A stretch of 34,296 nucleotides of DNA, taken from assembly GCA_000969725.1 (NCBI GenBank), contig JXSR01S002969.1; one strand, given 5' to 3'. This DNA is from Ophiothrix spiculata (lineage: Eukaryota > Echinodermata > Ophiuroidea > Amphilepidida > Ophiotrichidae). The first letter of the stretch is position 1. The number at the start of each line of letters is the position of its first letter. The translations under genes and the position numbers were made by a program. Below the pieces are notes generated by a model. That model had not been told where the DNA came from. It saw only the letters and a program-made list of their open reading frames with translations, and did no database searches. This document shows, in pieces, positions 12,101 through 21,454 of this stretch.

Positions 12101-12337
12101 CATATGACATAATTTGGAGTCAGATGTATTTGTTATAGCTCCAGAAGCCATTTTCCAATAATAATTTTGAACATAAAAGTGTTTTACAAGATAATATTTT
12201 GATGGGAATTTTGGCGGCCATTTTGGATTTATGCTAATTAGCCTACTTCCCGGTGTCGGATTTTGGTGAGAATGTTCAGTGGGGTTATTGTAACAATATC
12301 AAACCAAAAAACCTTCTGTTGCAATTTGTTCCAGGTT
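9173..12337. mobile_element. Giant fold-back element built of ~185-bp monomers
   Basis: A perfect 26-bp inverted repeat forms the ends: AACCTGGAACAAATTGCAAC plus AGAAGG at 9173-9198, inverse at 12312-12337. A second, perfect 64-bp inverted block lies at 9244-9307 and 12203-12266. Between them the arms consist of monomers marked by AAAATGGCCGCC or variants. The core starts near 9291, 9468, 9643, 9831, 10018, 10207, 10395, 10581, 10791, 10975 and 11137 in one orientation, and near 11356, 11526, 11713, 11900, 12076 and 12213 in the other. Spacing is mostly 175-190 bp. Monomers share CAAAAACACCAAATGTTCAAA, GGAAAATGGCTTTGAGGG and CAAATAAGGGTGTTAGCAT. The orientation switches between about 11300 and 11350. 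It has no transposase. It resembles fold-back transposons whose arms are internal tandem repeats. Target-site duplication is unclear. Minus-strand open frames recurring across it are translations of the monomer, not genes. Confidence 0.85.
9831..10586. repeat. Two-monomer higher-order repeat inside the giant element
   Basis: Monomers alternate between a GGCCGCC-type core (9831, 10207, 10581 in variant form) and a GGGCACT-type core (10018, 10395). The pair repeats every 374-376 bp. The GGCCGCC-type monomers share CTCGTAAACGGTATCAAAAA, while the others share TGTGTTAAAGTGGCTTTATA. This is the pattern left by unequal exchange or replication slippage duplicating a dimer, and it makes the left arm longer than the right. 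Confidence 0.75.
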
Positions 12338-13354
12338 TACCTATATATGGGTTAGATTTACTAGTCTAAATGGTTGCATTCTGGCCTGTCATGCTTACCG
12401 AAGACCCTCAAATAATTGGCATCAACATATCAAATTATTTTTGTTTCAATCTTTCTAGTTTACCTATAGGTCACCAAATGAGCTTTCAACTTGAAGTGTA
12501 ATTTCAAACATTGTAAAAATGTATTAAATGGAATAAATAATGGTTGTTCAAGTAAAAGCGGTTTACAATGTGTAGCATTTTTCACTATTTCGAGTGGTAG
12601 TCAAAATCTTCAACCACACGTCTGTACCCAACCGAAATCTCAGTATCCCCTCAGCGGGGTAATGGAGTTGGTTGATACTAAGAGACTTTGACAAGAGTTG
12701 TTGAAATCAGTGGCTGAAATCACCCTCAATTGATGGGGTTCATCTAAACAAGGTTAATGCAGAAGATTTTGAGTTTGAGTCACAGAGAGGCCAAAGTCAA
12801 GTGTGCTTGAAGTTCACTTGAAGAACTGACAATCTTCCTGTGGAAACCTGGATGAAACTTGGGGAGCCCAATTCTGGTAACGATGATTTACAAATAGATT
12901 GATCAAAAATTTATATAAAGGTTGCCCAGAGCCTGAAACGGACCTGATACATGACACTAGTATTTATTTCCACTATCAGATTGGTGAAAAAGTCCTGCCA
13001 TTTCAGAGTGCACAGCAGACAAGGGGTTGAAATTACAGTCTGGGTGTTAATGTATTTAGATCTTTTGTGATCAGTTTAATGCTTAAAATCAAAGAAATTG
13101 CCAAGCTGACCATCTGAATCTGAAATAATGTAGGCCTACACCCATTTATTATGAGACACAAGGTAAAATAATGAATCTTACCTTTCATTTTGATTAAACT
13201 TTGAACAATTTTTGAAGAAAGATGTCAATCATTTGCCAAAACATAAACATCATTATTGGAATCTACATCAGGCACCATTTATAAGTTACGGCTGCACTAC
13301 GTTAAACATCAAACACAGTCATGACTGTTTCATGAATTTTAAAATCACACTCAA
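12338..13354. other. No supported gene
   Basis: The patch at 12590-12690 is less AT-rich but has no splice-bounded frame I trust. The remainder is AT-rich and featureless apart from one TAGGCCTA near 13132. Confidence 0.4.
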
Positions 13355-13359
13355 TTTAA

Positions 13360-13502
13360 GACTCAGTCACACATCAACGTATAGAGTCCAATGTATGCCT
13401 AACGTACACTCTTTCAGTCATAGATACACGCATATATCTATTACCAAAAACTGTGTGCGTTAGGCATGCGTTTGGGCTCTACAGGTTGATGTGTGACTAA
13501 GG
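13360..13502. mobile_element. Inverted-repeat element, possible TTTAA flanks
   Basis: About 46 bp at each end are inverted and about 85% alike. The left arm carries AGTCACACATCAAC, TAGAG and ATGCCTAACG, and the right arm carries the inverse of each in mirrored order. TTTAA occurs on both sides (13355-13359 and 13503-13507). If real, this suggests a TTAA-targeting class such as piggyBac or Kolobok, but AT-rich flanks make chance likely. An 83-codon frame across the left arm (13212-13463) is not coding. Confidence 0.65.
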
Positions 13503-13509
13503 TTTAAAG

Positions 13510-14070
13510 CAATACTACAAAGTGTTAAAATGAAGCACCCCCTGACCCATGACTTTTGATTTTTTGAGCTTATTGGGTTTGTTTTTGGTAGATATGAATA
13601 CCCTCCAAACGATTTGGCTCAAAGATACTTGCTTTTTTTGTTATGGTCATTTGTTGAATTAAATTCAGGATCCCGAATTTAATTCCACATGTACTAGTAT
13701 AGGAAAGCATGCATGAGCTTTTTATCCATTTTTGCTGACAAAACAATTTTTTCAAGAAATACACTTGAGAACGCTTTTAGATAGTCACATTCCTCCGTTT
13801 TATGATGTTTTTACCATAAACCATTTTTGATCAAAATCTTATAGTATTGCTTTAAGGTAGATATATCTCTACAGTGTGACCAGTGTCTAAGACTCCCCAT
13901 TCTTAGAAACAATGTATATAATCCTAGTTTGGATATTTGTTATTCCCTGTACTAAAATACTGAACTAAAACGCATCTCTTTTCTCCGCAATGAGTCACAA
14001 ACTCGTCAGAGTGTCAACAGTTTTGATTGGCAGGCCCCATATAATGAGATAAATATCACACACAGATCAC
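13510..14070. other. No supported gene
   Basis: AT-rich sequence. A short phrase, AATACTACAAAGTGTTAAAA near 13511 and ATAGTATTGCTTTAAGG near 13841, are weak inverted look-alikes, not enough to call an element. Confidence 0.35.
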
Positions 14071-14075
14071 GCTAA

Positions 14076-14439
14076 GGCCAAAAAAAAAATTATGTTTGTT
14101 TGCCCTCCGCGACCGACCCTAAAAATGCCAAAAATTAGGGTCGTGATTTTAGTTTATTTTTTTTTTCTTCAAACATGAAAACTCAATATTTTCAATGAAA
14201 AACATAAAATTTAGCAGTATAAAGTCACATTCAGTAGTATAAAATGCATATTTCCTCCAAATAATGACCCACAGCTCTGCATTGCTTGGTATTTGCAATA
14301 AAATCCATGAAATGACAGCATTGTTTAAAATATATGTGAAAAAAAAAAAAAAAAAAAAAAAGATCAACCGACCGACCGACCGACCGAAAATTTTGATTTT
14401 TCCTCTGGAGGGCAAACAAACAATTTATTTTTTTTGGCC
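14076..14439. mobile_element. MITE with TAA duplication, poly-A and ACCG microsatellite
   Basis: The ends GGCCAAAAAAAA and, further in, GTTTGTTTGCCCTCC at the left are inverted at the right end. TAA flanks both sides (14073-14075 and 14440-14442). The 364-bp interior holds a 23-bp A-run (14339-14361) and five ACCG tandem units (14367-14386); GACCGACC also occurs near the left end. The TAA duplication agrees with PIF/Harbinger. The open frames reading poly-lysine or poly-phenylalanine here are artefacts of the homopolymer. Confidence 0.8.
14339..14386. repeat. Poly-A run followed by (ACCG)5 microsatellite
   Basis: Twenty-three A (14339-14361) are followed by five ACCG units. It is internal to the MITE above and likely length-variable between individuals. 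Confidence 0.9.
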
Positions 14440-14444
14440 TAATT

Positions 14445-17400
14445 AAAACACAACAGATATATGTTTTGAAGATAAACTTTTAAACTCGGATTTAAGTTTA
14501 CCACATTTGTATTATACATGTACTATATATATACTAGAATTCAAATTTTGACAGGTTTTTAAACAACATATGAGTTGAAATGCTGTGTTAAAAAGGACTT
14601 AGTTAAATGTTATCAAATTTATTTGAAGATGCATAAAGAAGATATAACATCATTATAAATCAAATTTGTGATGGAAAAGTGTTAATTCAAAGCATCACTT
14701 GTGAAGTTAAAATTTGAAGGCAGGGTATGTAATATTTGCCATGTCACACATTAGGCAACCATTATTAAATCTCTATTAGCTCTCATCAATCAATCACCAG
14801 TAGCAAGCTTCTTGATTAATTGCATGATTCAGCAATTGCCATGTATGGTATGGGAGCAATGTGAGACCAACATCAATTGCTCTCTCTTCATCAAATCGTC
14901 GTTTCCTCGCAATAACTTTTAAGTTGGATATCATTTCATTCCTTTTCCTTTAATCCTATAAACAACGAAATGAGATGAAACTCTTGGGGCAGTATTTTTG
15001 TTGTCGACAACGAATTAATAAAAGATGAAAGAAAATTTAAAAAAATATTTATGGGTTGAATTTTACAATGAAACTTTGCATGCTTCCATTATCACTGCTA
15101 ACCCTGGCAATGATTTGAAAATCCCGAAATGCCTTGAAAAAGGTTGAAGATGATGCTGAACTGGCCCAATGCCTGTTTAAACAAGTGAATAACATAAATC
15201 AATATAATAATTATTATTTAATAAAGCTTACCTGTTTATACGTATTGAAGGCATCACAAAGGAAAACATGAAAAGGAAAAAGAAGAAAATTAAATGATCA
15301 TTAGAAATATTTTCAAACATTTTTCTCGCAAATGATGTTAATTTTTGAGAAATACAGGGTCCAAATTTCAGAAAAATGGGTATGTTGAGAGCTGCATGAC
15401 ATTATGCTGTGTACATATCAGATCAATGCACCATATAGATACAGTTTCACTTTATATATTACCAAAACAAACATTTTCAGCAATGAAATTTCACATGGAT
15501 AATGAGAAAACCAAGATGGTTATTGTGGTAATAAAAATCTCAAAAAATCTGTAAAAAAGTTGAAGCAATCAAATCAAGCTCAAAAGATATATTCAACTCA
15601 TGGCAATAAATTGAGTCTATTATTAAACCTTATTACTCAGATTAGAAACATTAAGTAGGCCTATGTCTTAAACTATAAATGTATCTGATAACAATACTTT
15701 GGATTAAAAAGAATAGATAATCTGGCCTATTTTCAAAACAATTTGGATAATATAAAACAACAATTTTGATACAGAAGCTTCACAAAAGAAAGACAAGATT
15801 TTGTCCACAAATATTCTATTAGTATTAATATAACCCATCTGAACCTTTTTTGTGTTTAAAAACACTGATATCTAAATAAAATTAATAGTTTGTCTCAAAG
15901 CTCTAGACCCTTCAAAAACTAATGCAAAATGGGGTGTGTTTTTTTAGATTTTAGAAGTCCTGAGTGCTATTCTACAAGAGTTCCATATGTACCCCCTCAT
16001 ATATATAGGGCCTACATGCTTACCTTTGTAGAACTCAACAACAGAATAAAGAATCAAACAAATTAAATTAACCATTGTTGTTATTTGTTTTTTCACAATT
16101 TCGGTGGAAAAAAAATAAAGAAAGGTTTAAAAAAAATCAATTTTTGGATTTTGAGGGAAACTTAGGCGGACGATAAAACTAATGCGCGCGGGAGCTTTCA
16201 GACAAACTTTTTATTTTATTTGGCCCGATGGCTCATCTAATAAGATCATATATTTAAAAGAATACGAAAAAATGAATTAATTAATGTTGTACTCTTCATT
16301 TATTTGATAAAAAAAGGCAAGGTTTTGACATGTGAACAACATAGTATGAAAAAAACAACATATCATGAAAAAAATCCATTGAAATATATTCCCTTTTTAC
16401 TTTTAAATTTTACAATTTCAAAAACTGAAAAAAAATTGACAATTAAGTCAATATTTACAAAGACAATATAGGCTCTATCTGTTTCACCCGCATCGAGATA
16501 ATTAGCCTTCTTGTTTCCATTTAAACATTTGGAAGGTTACATTTATTTTTCTTCCATTCAAAATTTTATTTTCAAAGAAAAATTCCCAGGAAAGAGGCAT
16601 TAATTTGTGAATAGCAAAAACTAGTTCTTGTTTTTACACCAGCGGTACTGGTATTTACCATTCCACTAAAACAATAGCCTAACTTGACCCAAGAGTCATT
16701 CAAGACTCCTTACAATAAGGCTATCATCTTGTTTAAGAAATGAACATTTGAGCCAAGGTTACTTCTTCCACGCATGGTCACCGGCCATGAGAACTGACCC
16801 GTAGTACTGGACAAGCTATCAATCTAGTTTATTACAAGATTCTGTCGTAATTCACCACCAAATGTTTAAGTAATTATTTGAAAATGACGTGTTTAATTGG
16901 AAATGTAACGTGGATGGTCACCAGAAGCTAGTGCTCGTTAAAGGTCAGATGGAAGCGTGGTTTGTTATCACTCTGCAATTTGTTTCTTATATGACGATTA
17001 ATTAAAGCGACACCTGATTGATATGTAGATATGAGTTGTAGCAAAATTGATGCCAAATTATTCAATGTAATATTTATCAAAATTGCGATGTATATAAATC
17101 TATTTAATTTGGCAGGTTCTTTATTTTGTAAATTACTGCCAATAACCATTATCTTTGTAAGATTTTTTTTCTGCCATTGTAATATTTTAGGAGAAAGCAA
17201 ACTTCAGATCACATCAAAAACTTGACCCTGACCCATAGATTTAGAGAAGAGAGCTTGGATTCACCGCCATTTTTAATCTGGCATGGGGATAAAATTCGGG
17301 GTATTTGGGATATTACAGATGATGCTTCACATCTGATATAATGGGACAGGATCTAAAATACACTCGGTACAAAATTTGTAATTGATATACAAATGGATAG

Positions 17401-17540
17401 AAAAACACAAGATTTTTATTTCACAGCTTCAAAATTCACATAAATTGCAAAATTAAGGTGAATTTAAAATTCTGTATTATTTCATCGGATGAGAGAAAAA
17501 ATAATCACATCTCTCTTAAGCTCATTTTAGGTTTTAACAG
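14445..17540. other. Long AT-rich stretch, nothing recognised
   Basis: Short open frames near 15345 and 16928-17225 have no domains or coding-like character. A 12-bp perfect palindrome, GTTGTCGACAAC, lies near 15000. One TAGGCCTA occurs near 15656. I see no splice-supported exon, RNA gene or transposon end in this 3.1 kb. Confidence 0.4.
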
Positions 17541-17545
17541 AGATA

Positions 17546-17777
17546 CAGGGGTTGCCTTTACACTTTTAAATCCACCGGACCAGAAGGACCAGTAAGTCTC
17601 AAAATCCACAGGTCCTTCACTAAATTTACAGGTCCTTCAGAAGGACTTTTAATTCCAAAATCAGTGACGGCCTAAAAAATACGATCGGACCGAAGGACCA
17701 TCTCATTGCTGAACTGGTCGGTCCTTCCGAAATTCTGTCGGTCTGGACCGACGGTCCGACGGTAAAGTCGAACCCTG
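17546..17777. mobile_element. CAGGG-ended MITE, hAT-like
   Basis: The left end CAGGGGTTGCCTTTAC resembles the inverse of the right end, CAGGGTTCGACTTTACC. The interior is rich in GGTCCTTC, GGACC and GTCCGAC strings in both orientations. GAGATA abuts both ends (17540-17545 and 17778-17783). hAT elements have ends starting CAGG or CAGNG and 8-bp duplications; only six bases match here, so the class is tentative. Confidence 0.6.
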
Positions 17778-18018
17778 GAGATAAAAAATAGTTTTTTCAG
17801 TTCAAAGAAAGGTTTAGCTGATACCATTCGAATGATGGACTGATCAACCAGAAGATGTGGTGTAAGTATTATTCACTCAGTCTTAAAAACAGCTTATCTT
17901 CAGTAGATAGCAGTTCTTTCTAAATTGTTATGTCTGTACACTGCTACTGATCACCAATCAACTTCTCCGTCAAACTTATGTATTTTCTTCTGTCCTTTTT
18001 ATCCCAAAATTTCTTTTC

Positions 18019-18107
18019 TTAAGGGTACGAGGAATCCACATGCTCAGGAAAATGTGAATCCTAACTATTTTTCTATCATGAAAAGATAAATAGTTTCCAC
18101 TGCCTTT
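18019..18107 (-). mobile_element. SINE-like element, 3' portion, cut by the assembly gap
   Basis: Read on the minus strand this matches 32581-32667 almost base for base: AAAGGCAGTGGAAACTATTT, CTTTTCATGAT, AATAGTTAGGATTCACATTT, TCCTGAGCATGTGG and ATTCCTCGTACCCTTAA. The first base of readable homology touches the N run, so the tRNA-like head is presumably inside the gap. Confidence 0.8.
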
Positions 18108-18917
18108 NNNNNNNNNNNNNNNNNNNNNNNNNNNNNNNNNNNNNNNNNNNNNNNNNNNNNNNNNNNNNNNNNNNNNNNNNNNNNNNNNNNNNNNNNNNNN
18201 NNNNNNNNNNNNNNNNNNNNNNNNNNNNNNNNNNNNNNNNNNNNNNNNNNNNNNNNNNNNNNNNNNNNNNNNNNNNNNNNNNNNNNNNNNNNNNNNNNNN
18301 NNNNNNNNNNNNNNNNNNNNNNNNNNNNNNNNNNNNNNNNNNNNNNNNNNNNNNNNNNNNNNNNNNNNNNNNNNNNNNNNNNNNNNNNNNNNNNNNNNNN
18401 NNNNNNNNNNNNNNNNNNNNNNNNNNNNNNNNNNNNNNNNNNNNNNNNNNNNNNNNNNNNNNNNNNNNNNNNNNNNNNNNNNNNNNNNNNNNNNNNNNNN
18501 NNNNNNNNNNNNNNNNNNNNNNNNNNNNNNNNNNNNNNNNNNNNNNNNNNNNNNNNNNNNNNNNNNNNNNNNNNNNNNNNNNNNNNNNNNNNNNNNNNNN
18601 NNNNNNNNNNNNNNNNNNNNNNNNNNNNNNNNNNNNNNNNNNNNNNNNNNNNNNNNNNNNNNNNNNNNNNNNNNNNNNNNNNNNNNNNNNNNNNNNNNNN
18701 NNNNNNNNNNNNNNNNNNNNNNNNNNNNNNNNNNNNNNNNNNNNNNNNNNNNNNNNNNNNNNNNNNNNNNNNNNNNNNNNNNNNNNNNNNNNNNNNNNNN
18801 NNNNNNNNNNNNNNNNNNNNNNNNNNNNNNNNNNNNNNNNNNNNNNNNNNNNNNNNNNNNNNNNNNNNNNNNNNNNNNNNNNNNNNNNNNNNNNNNNNNN
18901 NNNNNNNNNNNNNNNNN
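18108..18917. other. Assembly gap (810 N)
   Basis: Every base is N. The left edge falls inside a SINE-like repeat and the right edge begins at a sequence duplicated 967 bp downstream, so repeats probably caused the break in assembly. Confidence 1.
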
Positions 18918-18923
18918 TAATTG

Positions 18924-19092
18924 AATCTACTTTTGCATCTGGATGAAAAACCTTCCGATTGAAAAAATAATCAACATTTTTTTATTTTTCCCACCAATTC
19001 TTAAATATGTCTAAGTATTTTCTAAATCAAAAACTCTCTTCTACCTGTCAAAATTTCACAAAACCTGGCTCAAGATCTTGATTTTGTTTTCA
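18924..19092. repeat. Direct repeat copy A, at the gap edge
   Basis: From AATCTACTTTTGCATCTGGA to GATCTTGATTTTGTTTTCA this matches 19891-20058 with scattered substitutions and small indels. It starts six bases after the gap. Confidence 0.9.
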
Positions 19093-19223
19093 GAATATTA
19101 GGCAATAGTTTGGGTGTCACACAGTGGTACGTAATTATCATGATTATGTTACAACCAGTTGCAATTTTTCATTTTTGCCTGTTGACTAATTTTGGTTGTA
19201 AAAGGTTTAGAATAATGAACCGT

Positions 19224-19310
19224 ATATGATGGCTTCTAACAAAATGTGCCTAGTTTCTCTGCCTCCTTTTCCCTCTATCCCCATATATGACGGCTTCTAA
19301 CAAAATGTGC
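19224..19310. repeat. Two-copy 26-bp direct repeat
   Basis: ATATGATGGCTTCTAACAAA continuing to ATGTGC at 19224-19249 recurs at 19285-19310 with one substitution, 61 bp apart. The spacer is pyrimidine-rich. No function is evident. Confidence 0.85.
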
Positions 19311-19890
19311 AATTGAGTATATTAATTCCAACATGCAATAGAGCTATTTGCTTCAAAACCTCCATGAAGCTTGTGTTTGTCAGCAGCTGAGGTGGGGCCA
19401 CATTTACTGAAATCTTAAACGCAGTAACAGATTTTCATCTGAAGCACCAAGGATGTGAAATCAACTTCAAACTAAAATAATCTACAAGACACTGTCCACA
19501 TGTAACTTTCAAGTCTTCTTTGAAGACATATCTTGACTGACAACTGAATTGAAATGAAGTAAAATTTGTTGCAGCGAAAATATATAATGCGAAGACTCTT
19601 TTAGCTGATATTGATGATGAATAACAATATCTCAATTTTCGGTTTGGTAATAAGACAGAATAAGTTGTAATTAATTTGAAACAGACGCCAATATCTTGTA
19701 AAGTTATCCTCTACTTTGTCAACAATGATATTCCTACTTCATTTAAAGAGATAAATACCTACATCCGCTATCAGTATGTCTAAAATTAAACCAATTTACT
19801 ACAAAGAATGAACAAAGACACATTATATGGACCTACTTTAACTATTTCTATATTCAAGTAAGCAATGATACAAACATGCAGACTTATTTT

Positions 19891-20058
19891 AATCTACTTT
19901 TGCATCTGGATGAAAAACCTTCCGATTGAAAAAATAATCAACATTTTTAATTTTTCCCACCAATTCTTAAATATGTCTAAGTATTTTCAAAATCAAAACC
20001 TCCCTTCTACCTGTCAAAATTTCACAAATCCAGGCTCAAGATCTTGATTTTGTTTTCA
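19891..20058. repeat. Direct repeat copy B
   Basis: Second copy of 18924-19092, in the same orientation, 967 bp downstream. It lacks TG...CA ends, so it is not an obvious long terminal repeat. A segmental duplication or a merged pair of haplotypes next to the gap are both possible. Confidence 0.9.
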
Positions 20059-20084
20059 AGACTGGTCCTTAGGAATCAGGGAAA

Positions 20085-20365
20085 CACTTCTTTTTATATG
20101 TGATGAATCACCCCGAAAAGGGGGACTTTGCGACAGAACACTTTTGAGAAACTGGTGAAAATAGGCAGCAAAAAATAAAGAAAACAATAAGAATTTCCAG
20201 CTGATTTTCTGTTGTAAAACTTGAATGCCTTGATCAATTTCAACAAGTAAGGTGTCATTTTAAAGCTTAGAAAATGTCCTAACAGATGAAATGATAAAAT
20301 CAAAATTGATATCATCTGCAAAGTCCCCCCTTTCGGGATGAGCCATCACATATTTTCAAAGAAGT
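20085..20365. mobile_element. Inverted-repeat element, ~48-bp ends
   Basis: Left arm: CACTTCTTT, ATATGTGATG, CCCGAAAAGGGGGACTTTGC. The right arm carries the inverse of the same strings in mirrored order (20316-20365). Its left-hand 150 bp is repeated, inverted, at 6152-6303. A 75-codon minus-strand frame at 20094-20321 spans it but is only a translation of the repeat. No confident target-site duplication was found. Confidence 0.75.
20101..20253 (-). repeat. Family member shared with 6152-6303
   Basis: The reverse complement of this stretch aligns along the whole of 6152-6303, including AGAAAATC, GCTGGAAATTCTTA, TTTCTTTATTTTTTGC, TATTTTCACCA and AAAGTGTTCTGTCG. Confidence 0.75.
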
Positions 20366-20369
20366 GGCC

Positions 20370-21295
20370 TTCAAAGAAAAGCATTTTTTTAAAATTCCAT
20401 CTTAATTCTTGATAAGTGAACACTTCTTTCATGAAAAAATATAGGGTGTGTGTAACGTAACCTTGTTATAGTCCGATCCATAGGACCTTTATTTTTTCAG
20501 TGATACCTGCCACTATACAAATCCACCACCACATGATATTATTTCTCTGACTAGAAAGACCTAGGTTGATCTAACCCCAAGAGCAAGGTCAGCATTCCAG
20601 ACCACTCATAATAGTCGTTAGTGTCATCAACAACAAAAAAGAGTTTCTTTTAATCAAAATACCTTGTTATTGAACACCAGTTATATCCATTTCGACCATG
20701 CTTCTTAATTAAACAGTGTGGTTACAACTACAAGTCCATAAAACAAATACAATAGTTCTGCTTCATTAGATTAGCTTGAACTTGGCACAAGAATATGACA
20801 GGTCTGCGCATCATTTTTTAATTACATCTCAAAAAGATGGTTAAGATAGCAAATTCCAGCCCCATCTCTGTTTCATTAGTCATCAGCAAGACGGAGGTCA
20901 TTTACCTGAGATTATTTGAAAAACTGCTCAATTATAATTTCAGTGCACAAGACACAATGAAGTGAACATTGCAGATATAAATGTCCCCCTCAAAATAAAA
21001 AACTTTTGATTGGGTGAAAATTCTCCCATTTTCCCCACCCACTCACTAAAATCATGAACTTAAGGAATACAGTTCTCATGAGATGCGCCAGACAAAAATA
21101 ACCCACTAAGGTACAAATTAGGCGCTTCATTATTTCAGTCCTTTTTTGCCATATCCTCCAACAAGACACCAAATTCAAGATCAAGAAGTTATGGAATTGT
21201 TAAAGTTATGGTCCCGGTTGCTTGTAAATCAGATACTTTTAAAAATTAGCATATATTTTACTATTGCCCTCTCAAAACAAATTCGGTATGTAAAA
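20370..21295. other. No supported gene
   Basis: AT-rich sequence with one short minus-strand frame (20990-21184) that shows no recognisable motif. Confidence 0.4.
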
Positions 21296-21299
21296 CAAT

Positions 21300-21450
21300 T
21301 ATTGACTGCTTTCATTCTCGCAATAGTAAAAACTATTTCCCTCAGTGATCTTGACACTATCATATATTCGGTCTCCGGAAATAGTTATATAGTCTCAAGA
21401 TCACTTTGGGCCAATTGTCTTCACAATTGCCAGACTAAAAGCAGTCAATA
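21300..21450. repeat. Interleaved inverted repeats
   Basis: ATTGACTGCTTT at the left is inverted as AAAGCAGTCAAT at the right. Inside, AACTATTTCC pairs with GGAAATAGTT (near 21377), and a 22-base block at about 21341-21362 pairs with one at about 21390-21411 (TCAAGATCACT core). The two inner pairs cross each other rather than nest. The 128-codon plus-strand frame across this region (21146-21532) is not supported as coding. Confidence 0.55.
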
Positions 21451-21454
21451 TTTG

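Noticed and set aside
14149-14446. Frames with poly-phenylalanine or poly-lysine
   Set aside because: They translate the A-run and ACCG microsatellite in a MITE.
18924-20058. LTR retrotransposon bounded by the 169-bp direct repeats
   Set aside because: The repeats lack TG...CA ends, no primer-binding site or polypurine tract was seen, and the 800-bp interior has no gag or pol-like frame.
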